Assembly (NCBI RefSeq): GCF_038433205.1
Contig: NZ_JBCDNA010000002.1
Span: 983,499 to 1,047,498 of the forward strand
DNA: 64,000 nt
Source: Lutimonas vermicola
GTDB lineage: Bacteria; Bacteroidota; Bacteroidia; Flavobacteriales; Flavobacteriaceae
Direction: 5' to 3'
Numbering within the stretch: the first letter of the stretch is position 1; the number at the start of each line of letters is the position of its first letter. Below the pieces are notes generated by a model that had not been told where the DNA came from, ran no database searches, and saw only the letters and a list, made by a program, of their open reading frames with translations. The position numbers and the translations under genes were made by a program. Positions 55,501 to 61,400 of the stretch are shown piece after piece.

Positions 55501-55544
55501 CTCTTTGAATTACTGAAATTGAAAGTAAAGTAATCTCTTTTCAT
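49593..55544 (-). CDS. Giant T9SS type-B surface protein (giant 1)
   Basis: 1983 residues from the ATG at 55544 (MKRDYFTFNFSNSKS). A basic/hydrophobic signal (about 22-40, ending SFVYAQ) precedes an LRR-like segment (about 125-205; LTNLQVLNLDNNSL, NLTDLSLNGN). A GEVED domain follows (about 245-420; DEDGVDLSQF, FVRIRYTSDNDLN). Seven tandem units each combine Asp-rich repeats (DxDxDGxxD style, Ca-binding like), a linker and an Ig-like domain. The last about 90 residues (GFSPNGDGENDLFSIPG ... GWVYVNY) form a gliding-type/T9SS type-B C-terminal domain. It should be exported by T9SS to the surface, probably an adhesin. It is upstream of its SprF and OmpA partners. A TTG start seven codons upstream is rejected. 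Confidence 0.92.
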   Translation of the reverse strand: MKRDYFTFNFSNSKSISIKRLFLGLVMMLSVSFVYAQSTLTVQTVSSSNPWRITAATPGAPLTWEATGAVTQTRIGSNVNFDFSSNGANGVITITTTAPNFNGVTALVANYTIDLGGGLSQGQQIFSIDLSDLTNLQVLNLDNNSLININVTDNSNLTDLSLNGNGSITALDISSNPLLKVLNMQNTSLSSVQIDNILNQLDLNGLSNGTINFSGISTGSITANGIQAYTNLVNKGWFIEPPQGFDRGDAPDTYMTSLANNGPLHFSDVLNDALRIGVFKDNDLNRPFGPTPDADGDDLDDGLGAGDDEDGVDLSQFDNYYHTDTNFALEVELTNLLGANSYLHAWIDFDLNGTFDADEYASIIVPANTGIGDIQTLNWDVTVSGADVNFGKSFVRIRYTSDNDLNATSVGGVANGGEVEDYTFIMLDGTDTDNDGVPDITDVDDDNDGILDVTEDNGVTDRDTDGDGFPDRIDLDADGDGCNDVTEAGFDDGGDDDELGLAPLVVDLVTELGKVIADANGPINDPTDAYGPPADADGNGTPDFQEVGLAATITTEPVDQDLIIGVSTFSIVADANTYQWQEDKQDGNGFVDIVDGGDYAGTLTADLLVTNSDVSKLLYRYQVIISNSFYACDATTTSIDVGYITPDDFDLDGVFDIVDEDDDNDGILDTIEDNGVVDRDTDADGFPDRIDLDSDDDTCFDVTEAGFTDVNGDGMLGDVPVVVDPLTGLVTSGTDGYTPPVNNNGSADPDFQVFGVAATITTEPVDQDLIIGVSTFSIVAEANTYQWQEDKQDGNGFVDIVDGGDYAGALTADLLVTNSDVSKLLYRYQVIISNSFYACDATTTSIDVGYITPDDFDLDGVFDIVDEDDDNDGILDTIEDNGVVDRDTDADGFPDRIDLDSDDDTCFDVTEAGFTDVNGDGMLGDVPVVVDPLTGLVTSGTDGYTPPVNNNGSADPDFQVFGVAATITTEPTNQDLSLINPTVFSVVGVGDTFQWQEDKQDGNGFVDIVDGGDYAGAQTADLTITNSDFIKVRYEYQVIISNSVFACDPTITSVAVTFINPDDFDKDGVFDLVDEDDDNDGILDTVEDNGVVDRDTDADGFPDRIDLDADDDGCFDVDENLYDNNGINEVGNQNPPVVDAVTGIVTSLGTNGGYGVPEDQDGNGTPDFQEAGAAATITTQPVDQNLIIGVTTFNVLATADTYQWQESTDGGATWAPLVDGGDYAGTLTSDLQVTNLDVSKLTFRYRVLVNNIAYACDPVTVSAEARYIAPDDFDNDGVFDIVDVDDDNDGILDTDEPGNTDPGTNEDRINLDADNDGCFDVTEAGFTDNGMGMLGTANPPVVDASGLVTSATDGYTPPNDLDNNGTPDFQEAGAAAAITTQPADQNFIPGGTVTFDVIASADTYQWEESTDGTTWTALVDGGNYTGATTASLTVSNVDISMLGYAYRVRVNNIAYACDPVTTSDIAALVSLPDNDNDGVPDIVDVDDDNDGIFDTDEQDVSGADIDSNNNGTPDRFELDSDSDGCDDVVEAGFTDGDGDGLLGNSPVTVNPATGQVTSGSDGYTTPNDLDNNGTYDFQEAGTAANITGDPIDQDFVLGGSAIYTATSDGDTYQWEISTDGVSFTPLSDDAKYSGTATASLTVSDLVIPDYFNEYRVVASNVAFVCDPGDASASASYNILLDTDNDGVFDIVDVDDDNDGISDTVEGEVTDTNLDGRPDRISLDADGDGCADAIEAGFEDPDGDGILGTSPVTVDANGQVTGQGGYTTPNDLDNNGGFDFQEAGEPSAIENQPEEVEIALGDDAIFEVSATATFYQWQQSVDGGTTWTDLVNDAKFSGVTTDRLLISDARGRLEGSWYRVVLTSPDFACDPVMELISDGVRLVFNTELIPSGFSPNGDGENDLFSIPGLIETPDFTMEVFDRWGNSVYQYMNNGSLNPEWWDGRSTGNMTLSKGQLVPAGTYFYLIKYNDGNKSPDKGWVYVNY
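52639..53880. repeat. Two tandem 621-bp units (52639-53259, 53260-53880) in giant 1
   Basis: Two exactly 621-bp (207-codon) copies with about five differences by eye (near 99% identity), each one Asp-rich plus Ig unit. The other five units in the gene are much more divergent, so this is a recent duplication or gene conversion. Confidence 0.9.
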
Positions 55545-55617
55545 ATGATTAATTTTTAAAAACAAAACATTGATTTTTATGTTTTGCTATTTTTTATGAA
55601 GCCATTTATACGCTAAA

Positions 55618-55647
55618 AACTCACTTCATTAAAAAACAAAGTGAGTT
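55618..55647 (-). terminator. Hairpin between OmpA (55811) and giant 1
   Basis: AACTCACTT (55618-55626) and AAGTGAGTT (55639-55647), 12-nt loop, with TTTTAGCG following on the minus strand. It probably ends the second module's transcript. A TATATTTG -7-like element (55740-55733) lies upstream of it on the minus strand, so the hairpin could instead sit in giant 1's leader. Confidence 0.6.
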
Positions 55648-55810
55648 ATCAATTAGCATAAAATCAAGCTTTTAATTTTATAAGATTCGTTTTTATTTTT
55701 GAATAGTTTTCCCACATTCTATACCGTATAAGCAAATATATAAAAATTTGTCACATATCACTTTTAGCAAATTCTTTTTTCTTAAGCAAATGTTAACAAG
55801 GTTTTAAACA

Positions 55811-57412
55811 TTATTCCTGGGGAGTTGGCACCAATTCGAAACCACTTTCATTGGCGATTTTGAACTCCGTTCTCCTGTTCAATTGATGTTCTTTTTCTGT
55901 ACATTTTACCTTGTTTGAACATGCATTGACCAATTGGGTTTCTCCATAGCCCTGGTACCTTATTCTTGAGGGATCTATTCCTTTTGAAACTATATAATCA
56001 ACGGTAGATTTCGCCCGTTTTTCAGATAGCCTCATATTGTATTTGTCTTTACCTCTGGAGTCAGTATGAGAGCCCGCTTCAATCATCAGTTCAGGATATT
56101 CGTTCATCACTTGAACTACCTTGTCCAACTCTTTGGCAGCATCCTTGCGGATATTGAACTTGTCAAAATCAAAATAAATTGTATTGATGTTGACCCTGTT
56201 GGATACAAATTGTGCAGGAAGGTTTAAATCTACGACAAGTGCCGGCTGATCGATATCATTCAATGTTCTTACCGCCTTCTCAGCATTTAAAAACCCTTTA
56301 TTCGCAGCAAATACCACATATGGCATGTCACATAAAGTAGAAGAAAAAGTGTAAGAACCATCGTCACCGGCAGTGACGGCTTCAATGACAGTTCCGCTTT
56401 CATCCCTGAGTTCTATTATCGCTCCCGCAACCGGCTCTCCTGAATCTTCCGACTTAACATTTACTGTTATATCCTGGCCGCAATGAATATGCAGTCCCGG
56501 ATCAGCCAAAAAGGAATAAATATCGTCATCCCCTTTTCCTTCATCCCTGTTTGAGGAGAAAAACCCCCTGTCTCTTTCATCGTCAATGATAAAAGCAAAG
56601 TCATCTTCAACACTATTCACAGGTGCTTCCAGGCTTAGAGGAACAGATACTGTTCTATCAAAAATTTTCGTGGCAAATATGTCTAATTTCCCAAAGCCGT
56701 CATGTCCGTCAGATGAAAAATACAGGATATTGTCTTTTCCGATGTAAGGGAACATTTCCCTTCCTTCGGTATTGATTCTTGCACCCAGGTTTCTTGGTTC
56801 ACTGAAAGATCCGTCCTCGTTGATATCCACTACATAAATATCGGTTTGACCAAATCCTCCGGGCATATCAGAAACAAAGTATAATTTTGTGTCTTCGTGG
56901 TTCAAGGCAGGGTGTCCGATCGAATATTCAACATTGTTAAAAGGAAGTTTTTCTTTCTCGGTCCATTTGCCTTCAACGTCCAGAGAAGCTCTGAACATTT
57001 GCAGGTTATTGACCCCTGAGGAGTCTGTCAAAAATTTCTTTTCATAGAAATTATTAGCTGTATAATAAATAGTCTTAAGGTCTTTTGTTACAGCAACTCC
57101 GGCTTCATGGTATTTGGTGTTTACATCACCGGGCATTCTTTTCTTTTCAATAAGCTCCCTGTCATTAGTAATAAGTCCGGTATAAAGGTCCAAAAACTGT
57201 TGACCATTCTCTTTCCATGTTTTTTTAACAATCATGGTATTGTTAGTAGGGGCTGCGAAAATAACTCTGTCTTTTCCGAGAAACGTAGTTCCGAAATCAG
57301 ATTCCTTGGTATTTATGTCCAGGTTCTTTATGGTGTATACACCGGGTGTTGTTTGCGCCGAGGCAAAGAACAGACTGAACATGAAAAATAGTAGCGTAAT
57401 TTTTTTCATCAT
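55811..57412 (-). CDS. OmpA-family protein with PD40 propeller (giant 2 module)
   Basis: 533 residues. Signal peptide (to about 20), PD40 propeller (about 25-310; DTKLYFVSDMPGGFGQTDIYVVD, NILYFSSDGHDGFGKLD), carboxypeptidase-regulatory-like sandwich (about 315-395), OmpA domain (LMIEAGSHTDSRGKDKYNMRLSE ... GYGETQLVNACSN). Two ATGs are adjacent at the start. It lies 40 nt after the second PorP/SprF gene. It probably docks the surface protein machinery to peptidoglycan, as inferred from PorE-like proteins. Confidence 0.9.
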   Translation of the reverse strand: MMKKITLLFFMFSLFFASAQTTPGVYTIKNLDINTKESDFGTTFLGKDRVIFAAPTNNTMIVKKTWKENGQQFLDLYTGLITNDRELIEKKRMPGDVNTKYHEAGVAVTKDLKTIYYTANNFYEKKFLTDSSGVNNLQMFRASLDVEGKWTEKEKLPFNNVEYSIGHPALNHEDTKLYFVSDMPGGFGQTDIYVVDINEDGSFSEPRNLGARINTEGREMFPYIGKDNILYFSSDGHDGFGKLDIFATKIFDRTVSVPLSLEAPVNSVEDDFAFIIDDERDRGFFSSNRDEGKGDDDIYSFLADPGLHIHCGQDITVNVKSEDSGEPVAGAIIELRDESGTVIEAVTAGDDGSYTFSSTLCDMPYVVFAANKGFLNAEKAVRTLNDIDQPALVVDLNLPAQFVSNRVNINTIYFDFDKFNIRKDAAKELDKVVQVMNEYPELMIEAGSHTDSRGKDKYNMRLSEKRAKSTVDYIVSKGIDPSRIRYQGYGETQLVNACSNKVKCTEKEHQLNRRTEFKIANESGFELVPTPQE

Positions 57413-57452
57413 ATCGGGGAATTTTAGGTAAATTTAATTAAATATTTAACAT

Positions 57453-58385
57453 CTAGAAAAATCTAGGTGATTTTAAATTCTTTTTAGTGAAATCTATGTC
57501 ATAAAGTAAAATGATTTCATGCGATCCGCCAGTATTTGAATTGGAAAACTCAGAAATCGTATAATCATAGGCATATCCAACCCTAAATGATCTGGTTACG
57601 CCAAAGTTAAACAACAAACTTACTGCATCCTGCCATCTGTAGCTGGCTCCCATTTCAAATCTGTCATATAAAAGCACATTGGCATTTACATCAAAGGATA
57701 TCGGCGCACCGGTAACTCCCTTAATCATGACAGACGGCTTTAATTTAAGCGTGCTTGAAAGGTCAAAAACATATCCTGTAGTCAAAAAATAATGAACTTC
57801 CTCTGAGGCCTTTGTGTTGATGTTCTCTTTATCCAGGTGTTCCGATTTTAAAATATTGGGTACAGAAAACCCTGCATACCACTTGTCATTGTAGTAGTAA
57901 ACCCCTGCGCCAAAATTTGGAAATGCATCATTTATATTTTCATCAAAAAGCGGATCATCACTTGTCAAAGTTTGTGGTAAAACCACATCCAAAAGGTTTA
58001 CATTTAACAAAGTAACTCCCCCTTTCAATCCAAATGCCAGCCTGCCTTCCTGAGAAGTGCTAATGGTATATGAAAAATCTGCATAAATATTCTGCTCCTT
58101 CGCCGGTCCAATCTCATCAGCGATCATTGAAAGTCCCATCCCGACTTTTTTTCCTACCGGGGCATGTGCATCAAAGGACATGGTTTGCGGGCCCCCGTTC
58201 ACATTGGTCCATTGACTGCGTCCTAACAACCCTAAACTAAGGGTTCCTTTTGATCCCGCATAAGCCGGATTCACAATATTCATGTTATACATGTATTGCG
58301 TGTACTGTGGATCCTGTTGACTATAAGAATCTGTTATCCAAAGTAACAGACCAATTAGCGCTATTGTTATCTTTCTATTCATCAT
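57453..58385 (-). CDS. PorP/SprF-family type IX secretion membrane protein (giant 2 module)
   Basis: 310 residues. Signal peptide (MNRKITIALIGLLLWITDSYSQ), QQDPQYTQYMYNMNIVNPAYAGSKG, matching barrel strands and the same SPRFF end as the paralogue at 48523. The two are very similar throughout, so one module probably arose by duplication. It follows giant 2 by 62 nt and precedes the OmpA gene by 40 nt, in one operon. Confidence 0.92.
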   Translation of the reverse strand: MMNRKITIALIGLLLWITDSYSQQDPQYTQYMYNMNIVNPAYAGSKGTLSLGLLGRSQWTNVNGGPQTMSFDAHAPVGKKVGMGLSMIADEIGPAKEQNIYADFSYTISTSQEGRLAFGLKGGVTLLNVNLLDVVLPQTLTSDDPLFDENINDAFPNFGAGVYYYNDKWYAGFSVPNILKSEHLDKENINTKASEEVHYFLTTGYVFDLSSTLKLKPSVMIKGVTGAPISFDVNANVLLYDRFEMGASYRWQDAVSLLFNFGVTRSFRVGYAYDYTISEFSNSNTGGSHEIILLYDIDFTKKNLKSPRFF

Positions 58386-58407
58386 TGGGGAATTCTATTT
58401 TTTGTAA

Positions 58408-58431
58408 CAGGCAGGTTTTTCACTGCCTGTA
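58408..58431 (-). terminator. Intercistronic hairpin between giant 2 and SprF
   Basis: ACAGGCA (58408-58414) and TGCCTGT (58425-58431) with a 10-nt loop. There is no T-run on the minus side. It may tune the stoichiometry between the giant and its partners and is not a clear terminator. Confidence 0.4.
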
Positions 58432-58447
58432 TTGTTTGTCTATTCTA

Positions 58448-61400
58448 TTATTTATTTAAGTAAACCCAGCCACTTTCTGGTTTTCTATCATCTCTGTTAA
58501 ATTTGATCAGGTAGAAATAAGTCCCTGCCGGTAATATATCATCACCCAGGTTCATATTTCCTGATGACCTTCCATCCCACCATTCCGGGTTAAGAGCACC
58601 GTTTCTCTTGTATTCATAAACCTTGTTTCCTTGACGATTGAACACCTGCATTTCAAAGTCCATATATGTTGACAGGGCAGGTACAACCAGCTCATCATTT
58701 TTACCATCTCCGTTTGGTGAAAAACCACTCGGCACTATATTACAAGGTGTTGCATCCAGGTAATTAGGCGTAAGGTCTTCGTCACAATCATCATTGGTAG
58801 GATCACCATCTTCATTATCATCTTCTTCAATCGTGTCAATTCCGTCATTGTCATCATCCTGATCTCTGTAATCCACATCGTCTTCACTATCTGTATTAGG
58901 TAACTCCAAAAGTGGGTCAATTATTTCATCATTAGGAATAAATCCGTCATTTATATCCGATCCTTCAAAGCTGTCATCCAATCCGTCATTATCAGCATCT
59001 GCATTCGAAGCGGATAAATCAGCGACCCCATCATGATTGAAATCATGTCCTTCTATCTCATCCGGAACGTTGTCATTATCAGAATCGTCATCAAGATAAT
59101 CGGCATTGGCATCATTGTCAGTGTCAACTACTGAGATTCCATTAGCGGTTCCCGGTAAGCTTTCATACGCATCGTCCAATCCATTGTTATCAGCATCAGA
59201 CAGACTAGGCAAAATATAACCTTCAGTACTTTGAGCTTCAATATTATCAGGGATTCCGTCTCCGTCAGCATCCAGATCCAAATAGTTGCTCAAACCGTCA
59301 TTATCTTCATCTTCAATTCCTTCAATTCGGCTAAGAATACCATCATTGTCATCATCAAAATCAAGGTAGTTTCTCACTAAATCACCATCGGTATCATCAT
59401 TTGTCGGATCGTTGTCACCGTTTAGGTCTTCATCAATCGTTTCAATATTGTCGTTGTCATCATCAGTATCTCTGTAATCCAACTCATTGTCATTATCCGC
59501 ATTTGTCAGCGTTGACGGATCGTCAATTTCATCATTGACGTCAAAGCCATCATTAATATCAGCACCTTCATATCCGTCATCAAGCCCATCCTCGTCTGCG
59601 TCAGAACCTATAGGGAAACTATCAGGTAAACTATCGTGATCTGCATCATGACCCTCTAAACTATCCGGAACATTATCGTTGTCTGAATCAGTATCTAAAT
59701 AATCAGGACTGGCGTCACCGTCATTATTGAACGCAGTTAATCCTTCTCCGGCCCCCGGAGTGCTTTCATAGGCATCATCCAATCCGTTTTTATCTGTATC
59801 AGTTCCCGATGGAGCGATATAAGACGTGGTTTCCTGTGCTTCAATGTTATCAGGCAATCCGTCATTATCTGCATCAATATCAAGGCTATCGGCAAAACCG
59901 TCGCCATCTGAGTCGTTATTTCCTTCTATTGTATCAAGAACTCCATCATTATCATCATCTATATCATAAATATCCCCAACTAAATCACCATCTGTATCCA
60001 CCAATACTTCAATGGTAACTGTGGCCGTAGATCTGTCGCCATTGGCACTTCCGATTAAGCCCTGACCATCTTCAATGGTATAGGTGAAAGAATCAAAGCC
60101 TACAAAATCTGCATTAGGCGTATACAATATATAATCATCCGTTGGATCATTAGGACTGCCATTATCATTGGCACTTGCAACTCCATTAGATGGCTGACTT
60201 GCCAATACTACCGGTACGGTTCCTGCTCCGTCTCCACCAAAGTCATCTGCCCCATTTCCGTTATCCATCAACACCGTGATAGCATTATTCGTAGTGTTTT
60301 CAACCACAATGATATCATCATTAATTGCTGTTGGCAAGAAATTGATCACCATGTCGTCAAGAATGCTTTCATCATCATCCTCAACACCGTCACTATAGTC
60401 GTCAACATCAAAACTCACTGTTGGCTCACTGTCAAAGTCAATAACATCCGAAGCAATGATTTCAGCTTGATTAACATAAGTACCTGTGGTCAATACTTCT
60501 GCACTAAATTGCAATACAATATTGGTACCACTGGCGATAGATAATCCATTCCAGGTAACCGTTGAACCTGTAATTGAAGCTCCTGCTGTTATGGCGCTTA
60601 TGTTTCCAAAACCATCAGGCACAATATCTTCTGCGGCAACACCCGTTGCAGCGCTTGGACCGTCATTATTTACCGTCAAGCTAAAGATCACAGTGTCTCC
60701 TGTTGTTGGGTTCATATCATTCACGGTTTTAACCAGACTGATGTCGGCCACCGGAATTGGTGTAATTGTGATCTCAAATTGATCATCCTCAGTGGCAACT
60801 CCGTTGTTCGGCGTAGAATCAAGATCCACATTATCGGCTGCCGATACTTCAGCAATATTGGTATAGTTGCCTGTTGCATTAACAGAAGCAGTAATATTGA
60901 TTATTGAAGTGTCTCCTGCAATTATGCTTCCAACAGTCCATATTCCCGAACCTGAGGTATAATTTCCGCTTGCATCATCACTTACATAAGTATATCCGTT
61001 TGGCAATAGATCCCTCACTTCAATTCCTGTTGCTTCACTTGGTCCGGCGTTTGTTACTTCAATCGTGAATACTACTTCTCCTCCAACATATGGTGTCAAA
61101 TTGTCAACAAGCATATTTATTTCCATATCAGAAACAGGTATTGGAGTTGTATCAATCGAATCCATATCGTCTTCAGACAAGACTCCATTTCCTGGTGTCG
61201 AATCCGGATCCACATTGTCTGAAGCAGTTAACTCGGCAGTATTGGTATAATCGCCGGTTACATTTACAGCAGCTGTAATATTGATGCTGCTTGAACTTCC
61301 AATCGCAATATTTCCGAGATTCCAAATACCCGAAGTTTCGTCATAATTTCCTGCAGCATCATCGTTCACATAGGTATAGCCATCAGAAAGAAGGTCGGTT

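Noticed and set aside
55733..55740. TATATTTG as the definite giant 1 promoter
   Set aside because: No -33 element at the correct spacing, and a hairpin between it and the gene; left as a note only.
60486..60782. 98-codon plus-strand ORF within giant 2
   Set aside because: Antisense shadow of the DUF11 repeats, as are the other plus-strand ORFs from 59809 to 62910.
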